The notes beneath the pieces were generated by a model. It searched no databases. It saw only the letters and a program-made list of their open reading frames with translations, and was not told the DNA's origin. Shown here in pieces: positions 8,822-19,147 of a stretch of 64,000 nt of DNA; the first letter of the stretch is position 1, and each line of letters opens with the position of its first letter. The position numbers and the translations under genes were made by a program. Source of the DNA: Kluyvera cryocrescens NBRC 102467 (GTDB lineage: Bacteria; Pseudomonadota; Gammaproteobacteria; Enterobacterales; Enterobacteriaceae). Location: NCBI RefSeq assembly GCF_001571285.1, contig NZ_BCTM01000001.1:282667-346666 (forward strand), given 5' to 3'.

Positions 8822-10165
8822 ATGGCCGATAACACCCTTCAATCAACAACCTCCGGGAGCTGGCTGGAACGCCGTTTTGCGCTCTCTTCGCGCGGCAGTT
8901 CGCTGCGTACCGAATGTCTGGCGGGCGTCACCGGCTTTCTCGCCGCCGCCTATCTATTAGTTGTTATTCCGGGCCTGCTGGCCGTGGGCGGAATGGATAA
9001 AGGCGCCGCCACCACCGGCACCATTCTGGTGTTCGTCGGCGGAACGCTGTTGATGGCGTTTTATGCCAACCTGCCGTTTATTGTCGGCCCGGGGATTGGC
9101 GGTTCGGTACTGGTCGGCGTGACGCTAGCGGGCAGCGAACACATCGGCTGGCCTATCGGCCTCGGCATCGCCTGCTGGTCGGGTATTTTGTTCTTCCTGC
9201 TGACCAAATTTGGCCTGCGCGAAGTGGTGACTCGCTCCGTTCCCCAGTCGATTAAGCTCGGTCTCACGGCCTCCATCGGTCTGTTCGTGGCGGTCCTCGG
9301 TTTTCGTAACGCCGGTCTGGTACTGGCGAACGCCAAAACCAACTCGCTGATGCTGGGCGACTTTCTTGCGCCCGGCGCGCTGGTGGCGCTCTGCGGCCTG
9401 TTCCTCGCCATTGCGCTACAGGCTCGCCGCATTCCGGGGGCAATCTTGTGGGCCATTTTGTTCGCCACCCTCGTTGGCATCCCGGCGGGCGTAACGCGCC
9501 TACCAAGCCACTTTATCGACGTACCGCATTCGTTAACGCCGGTGCTGGGGCAAATTGATATGTTGGGTGCCCTGAATATCGCCTTCCTGCCGTTCCTGTT
9601 TGTCTTCTTCGCTTCCGAGTTTTTCTCCACCATGGGCACCACCCTGGCGGTAGGCGGCGAAGCGGGTTTGCTGGATGAAGAAGGCAATATGCCGCACATC
9701 AACCGCCCGTTTATGGTGGACTCGATTGCCGCAGCAGTCGGTCCATGGCTAGGTATCCCGGCGGCCACCGCGCTGATTGAATCCTCTGCGGCGGCGGAAG
9801 CAGGCGGCAAAACGGGCCTGACGGCGCTGGCGGCGGCGGTGATGTTCCTGTTGATGCTGTTGTTCACCCCGGTGGCGTTGATGATCCCCAAAGAGGCCAC
9901 TGCGCCAGCGTTAATTCTGATTGGCCTGAACATGTTCAGCGGGCTGCGTAAGGTTGACTTGGCCAACTTCACCGACGGCTTGCCGGTGCTAATGATGGTG
10001 ATGATCACCCTGATTGCCAACAGCTTTGGTACTGGTATCGCTGGTGGCCTGCTGTTCTATATCGTGATTAAAACCATTGCCGGGAAGTGGCGTGAAATCC
10101 CCATTGGCCTGTGGATCCTGGCGATTCCGCTGGTCTATTACTTCGCTACGCTGGTAAGACACTAA
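8822..10165 (+). CDS. NCS2-family purine permease, AzgA-like
   Basis: A 447-residue inner-membrane proton symporter of the nucleobase-cation-symport-2 family, AzgA/AdeP branch. Many transmembrane helices are evident. Family motifs include AGVTGFLAAAYLLVV in helix 1, the glycine-rich GPGIGGSVLVGVTLAG, FFSTMGTTLAVGGEAGLLDEEGN, and ATALIESSAAAEAGGKTGLTAL in the substrate-binding region. These resemble E. coli AdeP/AdeQ, which import adenine and hypoxanthine. It lies directly behind the adenine deaminase and ends at a terminator, so it probably supplies the deaminase with adenine. The exact purine range is inferred from the neighbour. Confidence 0.88.
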   Translation: MADNTLQSTTSGSWLERRFALSSRGSSLRTECLAGVTGFLAAAYLLVVIPGLLAVGGMDKGAATTGTILVFVGGTLLMAFYANLPFIVGPGIGGSVLVGVTLAGSEHIGWPIGLGIACWSGILFFLLTKFGLREVVTRSVPQSIKLGLTASIGLFVAVLGFRNAGLVLANAKTNSLMLGDFLAPGALVALCGLFLAIALQARRIPGAILWAILFATLVGIPAGVTRLPSHFIDVPHSLTPVLGQIDMLGALNIAFLPFLFVFFASEFFSTMGTTLAVGGEAGLLDEEGNMPHINRPFMVDSIAAAVGPWLGIPAATALIESSAAAEAGGKTGLTALAAAVMFLLMLLFTPVALMIPKEATAPALILIGLNMFSGLRKVDLANFTDGLPVLMMVMITLIANSFGTGIAGGLLFYIVIKTIAGKWREIPIGLWILAIPLVYYFATLVRH

Positions 10166-10200
10166 GCCACGCTGGGCGAAGCGTTGCGATAAATAAAGAG

Positions 10201-10248
10201 CCTCACTCCTCCTGACACAATACGGTTAGGGAGGGAGTGAGGTTTTTT
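10201..10248 (+). terminator. Terminator of the ade-permease operon
   Basis: CCTCACTCC (10201-10209) pairs with GGAGTGAGG (10234-10242); six T's follow. It starts 35 bp past the permease stop codon. Confidence 0.85.
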
Positions 10249-10406
10249 GCCCATTACGCCGCAGCATAAACATTTATTACAACCTACCGAGTCAGCAGTT
10301 TCCCTCAATCATCTCAACAATAGATTGTAATTATTTTAAAATCCTGATGATTTCCCCCACAAAGGGCTAATATATTTCCAGCGTTGAAATCATCATGAGA
10401 AATAAC

Positions 10407-10964
10407 ATGCCAGAACAATCCGAAGTGAAATTAAGACCCCTTGAGCGCGAAGATTTACGTTTTGTACACCAGCTTGATAATAATGCCAGCGTGATGCGTT
10501 ATTGGTTTGAAGAACCCTATGAGGCCTTCGTTGAGCTGAGCGATCTTTACGACAAACATATCCACGATCAGAGCGAGCGTCGTTTTGTTGTGACCTTTAA
10601 TGGCAACAATGCGGGGTTGGTGGAACTGGTCGAAATAAACCATATCCATCGCCGCGCCGAGTTTCAGATTATCATCTCGCCGGAATTCCAGGGCAAAGGC
10701 CTGGCAAGCCGCGCAGCGAAGATGGCAATGGATTACGGCTTTACGGTGCTGAATCTCTATAAGCTCTATCTTATCGTTGATAAAGAGAACGCCAAGGCGG
10801 TTCATATTTATCGTAAGCTTGGCTTTATTCAGGAAGGCGAATTAATCCATGAGTTTTTCGTTAACGGCGAATACCGTAATACGATCAGAATGTGTATTTT
10901 CCAGCATCAATATCTGGAACATAACAAAACCACGGGCGGGATATTGAAACCGACCGCACAGTAA
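10407..10964 (+). CDS. speG: Spermidine N1-acetyltransferase
   Basis: A 185-residue GNAT acetyltransferase nearly identical to E. coli SpeG (186 residues), recognised by [50 protein letters not shown] (acetyl-CoA-binding motif A) and [15 protein letters not shown]. It transfers acetyl from acetyl-CoA to spermidine or spermine and protects against polyamine toxicity, for example in the cold. I start at the ATG at 10407; an ATG at 10395 would add MRNN without a good ribosome binding site. In E. coli speG is at a different chromosomal place, so its position here reflects rearrangement. It stands alone, convergent with a LysR gene. Confidence 0.93.
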   Translation: MPEQSEVKLRPLEREDLRFVHQLDNNASVMRYWFEEPYEAFVELSDLYDKHIHDQSERRFVVTFNGNNAGLVELVEINHIHRRAEFQIIISPEFQGKGLASRAAKMAMDYGFTVLNLYKLYLIVDKENAKAVHIYRKLGFIQEGELIHEFFVNGEYRNTIRMCIFQHQYLEHNKTTGGILKPTAQ

Positions 10965-11086
10965 TGTTGTGTCCTCACTCGTTCGCTTCAACGCCTGAGG
11001 TGGACGGGGATAATCACCCGCACCCGGCGTTGCCCAAACGATATTGCCCAGTCGATTGATCCCGACCGGGCAAGGCGGCACCGTGG

Positions 11087-11980
11087 TTATTCGCTCACGC
11101 AGCGCGCCTTTACCTCTTCATACAGCAGCCGTACCGCCGCCGAGAGCTGTTTACGGTGCGGGCAAATCATATTCAGCGGCACGCTATCTCCCCGGTAGTT
11201 CGGCAGCAGCACCTGTAACCGCCCTTCCCGCAGATCGTCACTGACATCAAGCGCCGACTTAAAGGCAATGCCCTCCCCGGCAATCGCCAGCCGGCGAATC
11301 ACCTCCGCGTCATCGCTGGTAATACTCCCGGCAACCTGTACCTGGTGCTCCACGCCGTCAAGGCTTAGCGACCAGCGGTCAAACACGCTGCCGCGCAGCA
11401 CGTAGGTCAGCGCGTTGCATTTTTCGAGGTCGGCCAGCGTTTGAGGTTCACCGTGGCGGGCTATCCACGCCGGAGAAGCCACTAATACGCGGCGGTTATC
11501 CGGGGCAACGGGCAGCGAAACAAACGATGCATCGTCGTTGTCACCGTAGCGAAATGCCACATCCACCGGATCTTTAAAGACATCGGTGCGGTGATCGGAG
11601 AACAAAATACGCAGCCGTAGCGCCGGGTGGCGTTCGCGAAAGCGGCGAAAAACATCAAGCAGCAGATTACGCCCCAGATCCGACGGCACGGCAATTTGCA
11701 GCGTGCCGCGCACTTCGTCATCCGGGGCATGGATCTGTTGCAGGCCGTTTTGCAGCGTATCGAGCATTTGCACCGCAAACGGCAGCCAGGTCTCCCCTTC
11801 AGCCGTCAGACGCAGGCTGCGGGTTGAACGGGCAAACAGGCGGATATTCAGCGCCGTCTCCAGCCTTTTAATCGCCGAGCTCACCTGCGCCGGTGGAATA
11901 CTGGCCTCGCGGGCCGCCTCACTAAAGCTGCTAAGGGCGGCGGCGCGGACGAACAGGGTTAAATCTTCCAGCCTGAACAT
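11087..11980 (-). CDS. LysR-family transcriptional regulator
   Basis: A 297-residue LysR-type regulator. The N-terminal helix-turn-helix (FSEAAREASIPPAQVSSAIKRL) is followed by an effector domain (VRGTLQIAVPSDLGRNLLLDVF from about residue 90). The sequence style (RLEDLTLFVRAAALSSFSEAA; SVPLNMICPHRK near the end) places it in the CrgA/YafC-like subgroup. GAGGAA precedes the ATG. No divergently transcribed metabolic gene is adjacent: the next gene on the other side is rcnB, 154 bp away. The target is therefore unknown. Confidence 0.85.
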   Translation of the reverse strand: MFRLEDLTLFVRAAALSSFSEAAREASIPPAQVSSAIKRLETALNIRLFARSTRSLRLTAEGETWLPFAVQMLDTLQNGLQQIHAPDDEVRGTLQIAVPSDLGRNLLLDVFRRFRERHPALRLRILFSDHRTDVFKDPVDVAFRYGDNDDASFVSLPVAPDNRRVLVASPAWIARHGEPQTLADLEKCNALTYVLRGSVFDRWSLSLDGVEHQVQVAGSITSDDAEVIRRLAIAGEGIAFKSALDVSDDLREGRLQVLLPNYRGDSVPLNMICPHRKQLSAAVRLLYEEVKARCVSE

Positions 11981-12134
11981 GGGGGTTCCTCAAAGACGGG
12001 GGCAGAATAATCCTCAAAATGGAGGCTACCGCCGTTTGCTTACATTTTTTAAGAAAGCAGCGCTTGCCATCGAGCCTGCCCATCAGGAATCATACGGGGC
12101 GATAATTTTATATCCAGGACAAAATGGGGATAGT

Positions 12135-12452
12135 ATGCGTAAAACAAAAATGATGCTTCTGGGCGTACTGTTGGCAACGGCGAGTGCTGCCTGGGCAGCG
12201 CCAGCAACCGGAATTGCGAAATATGAGCTTAAAGAGTTTATTGCCGATTTCACGCAATTCAAGATTGGCGATAACGCCCCGGCGATGTACCTGACACCGG
12301 AGTACAACATCAAACAGTGGCAGTTGCGTAATTTGCCAGCGCCGGATGCCGGTACGCACTGGACGTACATGGGTGGCAACTATGTACTGATTGGTGATAC
12401 CGACGGCAAAATCAGCAAAATCTACGACGGCGAAATTTTCTACCATCGTTAA
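12135..12452 (+). CDS. rcnB: Periplasmic nickel/cobalt homeostasis protein RcnB
   Basis: A 105-residue periplasmic protein with a cleavable signal peptide (about residues 1-21, ending AAWA). The mature sequence matches E. coli RcnB closely over its second half (EYNIKQWQLRNLPAPDAGTH, DGEIFYHR). RcnB modulates nickel and cobalt export by the RcnA pump. The start is the ATG at 12135, preceded by GGGGA; the frame is open further upstream but that part is antisense to the LysR gene. In E. coli it sits next to rcnA and the repressor gene rcnR; neither is next to it here, so it is an orphan in this window. Confidence 0.92.
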   Translation: MRKTKMMLLGVLLATASAAWAAPATGIAKYELKEFIADFTQFKIGDNAPAMYLTPEYNIKQWQLRNLPAPDAGTHWTYMGGNYVLIGDTDGKISKIYDGEIFYHR

Positions 12453-12459
12453 CGAACAA

Positions 12460-12497
12460 AGGCCCGCAGGACACAGCGTCCTGCGGGCCTCTTCTTT
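12460..12497. terminator. Bidirectional terminator between rcnB and mrp
   Basis: A perfect 13-bp stem AGGCCCGCAGGAC / GTCCTGCGGGCCT with a 5-nt loop, then a pyrimidine-rich run on the plus strand. It serves rcnB and may also stop transcripts of the convergent mrp gene. Confidence 0.85.
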
Positions 12498-12505
12498 TTC
12501 CGCCG

Positions 12506-13615
12506 TTATACCGCGCGGAAAGCAATCTCGCTCGGAATGACTTCACCCTGCCAGTACAGCTGGGCCGCTACGCGACCCGCCAGTTGGCGATACATCTCGG
12601 TAAACTCACTGTCAGGACGCGCCACTACCGTCGGTGTGCCGTTATCCAGGTCTTCACGCAGATTGATGTGCAGCGGCATTTGGCCCAACAGTTGGGTGTG
12701 ATATTTCTCCGCCAGCTTCTCTGCGCCACCGGTGCCAAAGATGGGCTCATGGTGACCACAGTTGCTGCAAATGTGCATGCTCATGTTTTCCACAATGCCC
12801 AGCACCGGCACTTCCACTTTTTCGAACATCACGATGCCTTTTTTGGCGTCGATCAGCGCAATGTCCTGCGGCGTGGTCACGACCACCGCCCCGGTGACCG
12901 GGATGTTCTGCGCCAGCGTCAGCTGAATGTCGCCGGTGCCCGGCGGCATATCCAGCACGAGGTAATCGAGATCCGGCCACAGCGTTTCTTGCAGCATCTG
13001 CATCAGCGCCTTGCTGGCCATCGGGCCACGCCAGACCATGGCGTTATCGTCGGTCACCAGGTAGCCGATGGAGTTAGTCGCTACGCCGTGGGCCATAATT
13101 GGCGCCATGTGGGTGCCATCCGGCGACGTTGGACGCTGGTTTTCAGCGCCCAGCATATTCGGGATTGACGGGCCATAGATATCGGCATCGAGGATGCCCA
13201 CTTTGGCGCCTTCCGCAGCCAGCGCCAGCGCCAGGTTTACGGCGGTAGACGATTTGCCCACCCCACCTTTACCGGAGCTCACTGCGATAATGTTTTTAAC
13301 GCCGTTGATGCCCGGCTGATTTTTCACGCGCTTAAGCGTGGCGATGCTGTGCGACAGTTTCCAGTCGATAGCTTTCGCCCCGGTCACCCGCAGCAGTTCC
13401 GCGCTGGTTTGCTCTTTTAATTCTTCAAAGGCGCTGTGCCAGACAAACGGCATCTGCAATTCGATGTGCACGGTGTCGTCAAGCCAGGCGACGTGGTGCA
13501 GCGCTTTCAGCGCGGTGAGGTTATGCTTCAGGGTTGGGTGCTGGAAATTCGCCAGCGTGCCGGCCACCATCGCACGTAAACGCTCAGGGGATTTGGCCTG
13601 GGATTCTGAGTTCAT
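12506..13615 (-). CDS. mrp: Iron-sulfur cluster carrier ATPase Mrp/ApbC
   Basis: A 369-residue P-loop protein nearly identical to E. coli Mrp. An N-terminal FeS-assembly/MIP18-like domain (about residues 10-95) precedes a ParA/MinD-type NTPase domain with deviant Walker A SGKGGVGKSS (114-123). The CSNCG motif, whose two cysteines bind a bridging iron-sulfur cluster, lies in the C-terminal third. The protein binds and transfers [4Fe-4S] clusters to target enzymes. I use the ATG at 13615 (MNSESQAKSP), preceded by AAAGGAG; the frame is open for 54 more codons upstream without homology. It is divergent from metG, as in E. coli. Confidence 0.95.
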   Translation of the reverse strand: MNSESQAKSPERLRAMVAGTLANFQHPTLKHNLTALKALHHVAWLDDTVHIELQMPFVWHSAFEELKEQTSAELLRVTGAKAIDWKLSHSIATLKRVKNQPGINGVKNIIAVSSGKGGVGKSSTAVNLALALAAEGAKVGILDADIYGPSIPNMLGAENQRPTSPDGTHMAPIMAHGVATNSIGYLVTDDNAMVWRGPMASKALMQMLQETLWPDLDYLVLDMPPGTGDIQLTLAQNIPVTGAVVVTTPQDIALIDAKKGIVMFEKVEVPVLGIVENMSMHICSNCGHHEPIFGTGGAEKLAEKYHTQLLGQMPLHINLREDLDNGTPTVVARPDSEFTEMYRQLAGRVAAQLYWQGEVIPSEIAFRAV

Positions 13616-13836
13616 CCCGACTCCTTTGTTGTTTGACACTCTAAGGATTTCAAGTTGCAGGAAGGCGGCCATTGCGTGAATGCAGCCAACGTACCAACAA
13701 ATTGAAAGACGACGAGTATATTTGCTTTCAGTACGCCTAAGTCTACCACAGCTAACGGGCATCCATATATGGCGCACCCACTACCCTTTTGGTAATATCA
13801 AAAGCCCTTTTTGCAACAGAAGAAGTAATACCCACT

Positions 13837-15873
13837 ATGACTCAAGTCGCGAAGAAAATTCTGGTAACGTGCGCACTGCCGTACGCAAACGGCTCCATCC
13901 ACCTCGGCCATATGCTGGAGCACATCCAGGCTGATGTCTGGGTCCGTTACCAGCGAATGCGCGGCCACCAGGTCAACTTCATCTGCGCGGACGACGCCCA
14001 CGGCACCCCTATCATGCTGAAAGCACAGCAGTTAGGCATCACGCCGGAGCAGATGATCGCCGAAATGAGTCAGGAGCATCAGACTGATTTTTCGGGCTTT
14101 AACATCAGCTACGACAACTACCACTCGACGCACAGCGACGAGAACCGCGAGCTGTCTGAGCTTATCTATGGTCGCCTGAAAGAGAACGGTTTCATCAAAA
14201 ATCGCACCATCTCTCAGCTGTACGATCCGGAAAAAGGCATGTTCCTGCCGGACCGTTTCGTGAAAGGCACCTGCCCGAAATGTAAATCACCGGATCAGTA
14301 CGGCGATAACTGCGAAGTGTGCGGCGCCACCTATAGCCCAACCGAGCTTATCGAGCCGAAATCCGTGGTTTCCGGCGCGACGCCGGTGATGCGTGAATCT
14401 GAGCACTTCTTCTTTGACCTGCCATCCTTTAGCGAAATGCTGCAGGCGTGGACCCGCAGCGGCGCGCTGCAGGAGCAGGTGGCGAACAAAATGCAGGAAT
14501 GGTTTGAATCCGGCCTGCAGCAGTGGGATATCTCCCGCGATGCGCCATACTTCGGTTTCGAAATCCCGAACGCACCGGGCAAATATTTCTACGTCTGGCT
14601 GGACGCGCCAATCGGCTACATGGGCTCGTTCAAAAACCTGTGCGACAAGCGCGGCGACACTACCAGCTTTGATGAATACTGGAAAAAAGACTCCACCGCC
14701 GAGCTGTATCACTTTATCGGTAAAGATATCGTCTACTTCCACAGCCTGTTCTGGCCGGCAATGCTGGAAGGCAGCAACTTCCGTAAACCAACCAACCTCT
14801 TCGTTCACGGCTATGTAACGGTGAACGGGGCGAAGATGTCCAAGTCTCGCGGTACCTTCATTAAAGCCAGCACCTGGCTGAAGCACTTCGATTCCGACAG
14901 CCTGCGCTACTACTACACCGCCAAGCTCTCTTCACGTATCGACGATATCGACCTGAATCTGGAAGATTTCGTGCAGCGCGTGAATGCTGACATCGTCAAC
15001 AAAGTGGTGAACCTCGCTTCCCGAAACGCCGGCTTTATCGCCAAGCGCTTTGACGGTGTGCTCTCTGCTGAGCTGGCCGATCCGGCGCTGTACAAAACCT
15101 TCACCGACGCGGCAGCGAGCATTGGCGAAGCGTGGGATAGCCGTGAATTTGGTAAAGCTATTCGTGAAATCATGGCGCTGGCCGACGTGGCAAACCGCTA
15201 CGTTGATGAGCAGGCTCCATGGGTGGTGGCGAAACAGGAAGGCCGCGATGCCGACCTGCAGGCTATCTGCACCATGGGTCTGAACATGTTCCGCGTGCTG
15301 ATGACATGGCTGAAGCCGGTACTGCCAGAGCTGGCAGCGCGTACCGAAGCGTTCCTCAACACCGAGCTGAGCTGGGATGCTATCAACCAGCCGCTGGTTG
15401 GCCACAAAATCAACACCTTCAAAGCGCTGTATAACCGCATCGATATGAAGCAAGTTGAAGCGCTGGTGGAAGCGTCGAAGGAAGAAGTGAAAGCGTTGAA
15501 CAGCACTCCGGTAACCGGCCCGCTGGCGGACGATCCGATTCAGGAAACCATCACGTTTGACGATTTCGCTAAAATCGATCTGCGCGTGGCGCTGATTGAA
15601 AACGCAGAATTCGTGGAAGGCTCCGACAAGCTGCTGCGTCTGACGCTGGATCTGGGCGGTGAGAAACGTAACGTCTTCTCCGGCATCCGCTCCGCTTACC
15701 CGGATCCGCAGCCGCTGATTGGCCGTCTGACCGTGATGGTTGCCAACCTGGCACCGCGTAAAATGCGCTTTGGCATCTCGGAAGGGATGGTGATGGCCGC
15801 AGGCCCTGGCGGTAAGGATATCTTCCTGCTTAGCCCTGACGACGGCGCACAGCCGGGTCAGCAGGTGAAATAA
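13837..15873 (+). CDS. metG: Methionyl-tRNA synthetase
   Basis: A 678-residue class I aminoacyl-tRNA synthetase, the usual length for enterobacteria. In order: the HIGH-type signature HLGH (in [14 protein letters not shown]), the zinc knuckle CPKC ... CEVC, the KMSKS loop ([11 protein letters not shown]), the anticodon-binding helical domain ([19 protein letters not shown]), and a C-terminal EMAP-II/tRNA-binding dimerisation domain (about residues 575-678). It charges tRNA-Met with methionine. The ATG at 13837 gives [19 protein letters not shown] as in E. coli; the longer upstream reading is not conserved. A terminator follows. Confidence 0.97.
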   Translation: MTQVAKKILVTCALPYANGSIHLGHMLEHIQADVWVRYQRMRGHQVNFICADDAHGTPIMLKAQQLGITPEQMIAEMSQEHQTDFSGFNISYDNYHSTHSDENRELSELIYGRLKENGFIKNRTISQLYDPEKGMFLPDRFVKGTCPKCKSPDQYGDNCEVCGATYSPTELIEPKSVVSGATPVMRESEHFFFDLPSFSEMLQAWTRSGALQEQVANKMQEWFESGLQQWDISRDAPYFGFEIPNAPGKYFYVWLDAPIGYMGSFKNLCDKRGDTTSFDEYWKKDSTAELYHFIGKDIVYFHSLFWPAMLEGSNFRKPTNLFVHGYVTVNGAKMSKSRGTFIKASTWLKHFDSDSLRYYYTAKLSSRIDDIDLNLEDFVQRVNADIVNKVVNLASRNAGFIAKRFDGVLSAELADPALYKTFTDAAASIGEAWDSREFGKAIREIMALADVANRYVDEQAPWVVAKQEGRDADLQAICTMGLNMFRVLMTWLKPVLPELAARTEAFLNTELSWDAINQPLVGHKINTFKALYNRIDMKQVEALVEASKEEVKALNSTPVTGPLADDPIQETITFDDFAKIDLRVALIENAEFVEGSDKLLRLTLDLGGEKRNVFSGIRSAYPDPQPLIGRLTVMVANLAPRKMRFGISEGMVMAAGPGGKDIFLLSPDDGAQPGQQVK

Positions 15874-15881
15874 TCTGCATA

Positions 15882-15909
15882 AAAAAACGCTGCTTCGGCA
15901 GCGTTTTTT
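15882..15909 (+). terminator. metG terminator
   Basis: A 12-bp stem AAAAAACGCTGC / GCAGCGTTTTTT closed by a TTCG tetraloop, 8 bp past the metG stop. Its A/T arms let it work in both directions, so it may also stop the convergent yehS transcript. Confidence 0.92.
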
Positions 15910-15962
15910 ATTGGGTGAAACCGGGGCAAATGCCTGGCGTTCACTCGCAACACATCAGGAAT

Positions 15963-16430
15963 TTACTTCGCCGCGTGCTCACGTACCGCCAGGCCGCGCA
16001 GGAAGTAGCGCAGGAACTGGTCGCCGCACTCGCGGAAGTTCTTATGCTCCGGTGCGCGCATCATGGCGGTGATTTCCGGCATTGAGATACGGAACTGCTG
16101 CTGGGTCATGATCGCCAGAATATCATCGGTTTTCAGCGCAAACGCGATACGCAGTTTTTTCAGCATGATGTTGTTGTTGATGCGGCGATCGACAGCCAGC
16201 GCCGGCGCAGATTCATCGCGACCGCGTTTTTCATAAATCAGGCCGTTTAAGAAGCACGACAGCAGAATATCCGGGCAGCGAACAAAGCCCTCTTCATCCT
16301 CTTTGCGCAGCCATGGAACCAGCTGCTCCGCCGTCACTTCGGCTTCGCCCAGCGCGAAAATGCGCACCAGATCGTTGTTGTTGATTTTCAGGATGTAGCG
16401 GACGCTGCGTAAAATATCGTTACTGACCAT
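15963..16430 (-). CDS. yehS: DUF1456 family protein YehS
   Basis: A 155-residue protein that matches E. coli YehS. It consists of two repeated DUF1456 units, one starting NDILRSVRYILKINNNDLV and the other NNIMLKKLRIAFALKTDDIL, each predicted all-helical. The start is the ATG at 16428-16430 (MVSNDIL), with GAAGG upstream; a 14-residue extension in frame is not conserved. The function is unknown. It is convergent with metG and lies beside btsR as in E. coli. Confidence 0.92.
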   Translation of the reverse strand: MVSNDILRSVRYILKINNNDLVRIFALGEAEVTAEQLVPWLRKEDEEGFVRCPDILLSCFLNGLIYEKRGRDESAPALAVDRRINNNIMLKKLRIAFALKTDDILAIMTQQQFRISMPEITAMMRAPEHKNFRECGDQFLRYFLRGLAVREHAAK

Positions 16431-16536
16431 AGTGCCTTCGGTGGTGATGAAAAATGCGGTGGGTAAATTCATACTCTAAGCGATTTGAGTTGCAGCCAAC
16501 GCTGCTGCAACCTGAAGCGCGAGGAGTATACACGAA

Positions 16537-17256
16537 TTACAGCCCCAGCGCCTCCTTCAGGGTCTTTAAATAGCGGCGGCTCACCGGCACGGTTTGCCCA
16601 TTGCGTAACAGCAGTTCGGCCTGGCCGTTATCCTCAAGACGAATCTCTTTCAGGTGCGCCATGTTCACCAGATGCTGACGATGGCAGCGAATCAGCGGCG
16701 TTCGGCTTTCCAGAGTGCGCAGCGTCAGTTCGGTAAAGCCCTCTTTACCTTCACCGCTGGTGACGTACACCCCACTTAAGCGGCTGCTGACAAAGGCCAC
16801 ATCATCCATCTGCAGCAGATAAATTCGGCTGTGCCCAGTACAGGGAATGAACTTCAGCGCCTGCTGGTTTTCCCCCAGCACCGACACATCCTGCACCGCC
16901 CGCTCCTGACGTAGGCGGATCAACGTTTTATCTAAACGCTTCTCTTCAATGGGCTTAAGCAGGTAGTCAAAGGCGTGCTCTTCGAACGCTTTTACCGCGT
17001 ACTCATCGAAAGCGGTCAGGAACACAATATAGGGACGATGCTCCGGATCGAGCATGCCAACCATCTCCAGCCCGCTGATGCGCGGCATCTGAATGTCGAG
17101 GAACAGCACGTCCGGACGCAGCTTATGTACCGCGCCGATGGCTTCCACCGCATTCGCACACTCCCCGACAATTTCAATATCGTCCTGGGTCTGCAACAGT
17201 ACGCGCAGGTTCTCCCGCGCCAGGGGTTCATCATCGACAATCAGCACTTTTATCAT
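16537..17256 (-). CDS. btsR: LytTR response regulator BtsR (YehT)
   Basis: A 239-residue response regulator. The receiver domain (1-120) has phosphoacceptor Asp54 in LFLDIQMP and the acidic pair DDE at 8-10; the C-terminal LytTR DNA-binding domain (about 140-239) contains [15 protein letters not shown]. In E. coli BtsR, activated by BtsS, induces the pyruvate transporter gene btsT (yjiY). Its ATG overlaps the btsS stop by 4 bp, so the pair is translationally coupled. No btsT gene is in the window. Confidence 0.95.
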   Translation of the reverse strand: MIKVLIVDDEPLARENLRVLLQTQDDIEIVGECANAVEAIGAVHKLRPDVLFLDIQMPRISGLEMVGMLDPEHRPYIVFLTAFDEYAVKAFEEHAFDYLLKPIEEKRLDKTLIRLRQERAVQDVSVLGENQQALKFIPCTGHSRIYLLQMDDVAFVSSRLSGVYVTSGEGKEGFTELTLRTLESRTPLIRCHRQHLVNMAHLKEIRLEDNGQAELLLRNGQTVPVSRRYLKTLKEALGL

Positions 17257-18938
17257 GCGTTCTCCTCCAGAGGTAACCGCAGGGTGACACGAGTGAATCG
17301 GTCCGGTTCGCAGGCAACGGCAATCCCGCATTCGTCGCCAAAGCGCATTTTCAAACGCTTATCGACCAGACTCATCCCCAGGCCGCTGGCCTGGGCGTTG
17401 GGCTGATACAGCCCGGCGTTATCTTCAATATCCAGCACCAGATGCTGCCCCTGACGGCTGGCGCGTAGGGTTATCTCCCCGACTTCCAAAAGCTGCGACG
17501 TACCGTGCTTAATGGCGTTCTCGACGATCGGCTGCAGCGTAAAGGCCGGTAGCTGTTGGCCGGAAAGCTCTTCGGGAATATCCAGATGCACCGAAAGACG
17601 TGACTGAAAGCGCGCTTTCTCGATTTGCAGGTAGGCATTCACATGCTCAATTTCATCCGCCAGCGTCACGATCTCCGACGGCCGCTTGAGGTTCTTGCGA
17701 AAGAACGTCGACAAATACTGCACCAGTTGGCTCGCCTGCTCGCTGTCGCGGCGGATCACCGCCTTTAGCGTATTGAGCGCATTAAACAGAAAATGTGGAT
17801 TCACCTGGGCGTGCAGCAGCTTGATTTCCGACTGGGTCAGCAGCGCTTTTTGCCGTTCGTATTGTCCGGCCAGAATTTGCGCCGACAGGAGCTGCGCAAT
17901 CCCTTCGCCCAGCGTGCGGTTGATGGAGCTGAACAGCCGATTCTTGGCTTCATACAGCTTGATGGTACCAATCACTTTTTGGTTCTCACCGCGCAGCGGG
18001 ATCACCAGCGTCGACCCCAGCTTACAGTTAGGGTGAATCGAGCAGCGATAAGGCACTTCATTACCGTCGGCATACACCACTTCACCGGTTTCAATGGTTT
18101 TTTGCGTATAGCGCGAAGAGATAGGCTTGCCGGGCAAATGGTGATCCTCACCAATGCCGGTAAAAGCGAGCAGCTTTTCCCGGTCGGTTATTGCCACCGC
18201 ACCGATATCCAGCTCCTGAATCAGCACCTGCGCCACCTTCATGCTGTTCTCTTCGTTAAATCCTTTACGCAAGATCCCTTCGGTCGAAGCAGCCACTTTC
18301 AGCGCCGTGGCCGAGAATGCCGAGGTGTATTTTTCAAACATCGCCCGCTTATCCAGCAGGATACGCATAAACAGCGCCGCGCCAACGGTATTGGTGACCA
18401 TCATCGGCGCTGCGATACTTTGCACCAGATGCAGCGCGTCTTCGAACGGGCGGGCAATCAGCAAGATAATCAGCATCTGCACCAGCTCGGCAACCAAGGT
18501 TATCGCCCCCGCCGTCCACGGGCTAAAGACTTTATCCGGACGCCCGCGACGAATCAGAATACTGTGCACCAGCCCGCCGAGCAGCCCTTCCACCATGGTG
18601 GAAATCATGCAGCTCAGCGCAGTCATTCCCCCCATCGAGTAGCGGTGCAGGCCACCGGTAAATCCCACTAAACCGCCAACCACCGGGCCGCCCAGCAGCC
18701 CCCCCATCACGGCGCCAATCGCCCGGGTGTTGGCGATCGAGTCTTCAATGTGCAGGCCGAAATAGGTGCCGAGAATACAGAAAATCGAGAAGGTGACGTA
18801 GCACAGCAGCTTGTGCGGCAGGCGCACGGTGACCTGCATCAGCGGAATAAACAGCCGCGTTTTGCTCATTAGCCAGGCGATAACCAGGAACACGCACATC
18901 TGCTGAAGCAGCAGCAACACCAGATTAAACTCGTACAT
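17253..18938 (-). CDS. btsS: Pyruvate-sensing histidine kinase BtsS (YehU)
   Basis: A 561-residue LytS-type sensor kinase. The first about 195 residues form the multi-helix 5TMR-LYT membrane domain (includes [19 protein letters not shown]). A GAF domain spans about 220-360, and a His_kinase domain holds phosphoacceptor His382 in [12 protein letters not shown], followed by an HATPase with [12 protein letters not shown]. In E. coli BtsS is a high-affinity receptor for extracellular pyruvate and phosphorylates BtsR. It is the first gene of a two-gene operon divergent from mlrA, as in E. coli. Confidence 0.95.
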   Translation of the reverse strand: MYEFNLVLLLLQQMCVFLVIAWLMSKTRLFIPLMQVTVRLPHKLLCYVTFSIFCILGTYFGLHIEDSIANTRAIGAVMGGLLGGPVVGGLVGFTGGLHRYSMGGMTALSCMISTMVEGLLGGLVHSILIRRGRPDKVFSPWTAGAITLVAELVQMLIILLIARPFEDALHLVQSIAAPMMVTNTVGAALFMRILLDKRAMFEKYTSAFSATALKVAASTEGILRKGFNEENSMKVAQVLIQELDIGAVAITDREKLLAFTGIGEDHHLPGKPISSRYTQKTIETGEVVYADGNEVPYRCSIHPNCKLGSTLVIPLRGENQKVIGTIKLYEAKNRLFSSINRTLGEGIAQLLSAQILAGQYERQKALLTQSEIKLLHAQVNPHFLFNALNTLKAVIRRDSEQASQLVQYLSTFFRKNLKRPSEIVTLADEIEHVNAYLQIEKARFQSRLSVHLDIPEELSGQQLPAFTLQPIVENAIKHGTSQLLEVGEITLRASRQGQHLVLDIEDNAGLYQPNAQASGLGMSLVDKRLKMRFGDECGIAVACEPDRFTRVTLRLPLEENA

Positions 18939-19147
18939 ACCCGATCACCACAGGAGAAATAAAACTGCGTAACATACACATAGTTGGCATAACTTTCTTT
19001 GAAACCTGGCAAAAAAAGTGCAAAAAATGCTACCGATCACATTTTATCTAATCGTCAGGGAAATGGAATGGATAAAAAATCGCCACAGCAGGCCAGCGCA
19101 GCAAACCCGGTCTAAAGTTAAATGGGGGAACGCATGCCGGAGGAACG

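Noticed and set aside
9061-10020. 319-codon open frame antisense to the purine permease
   Set aside because: It mirrors a GC-rich membrane-protein gene on the other strand; its content is basic and low-complexity, with no ribosome binding site.
17793-18671. 292-codon open frame antisense to btsS
   Set aside because: It is rich in His, Arg and Gln and is the complement of a conserved sensor kinase gene.
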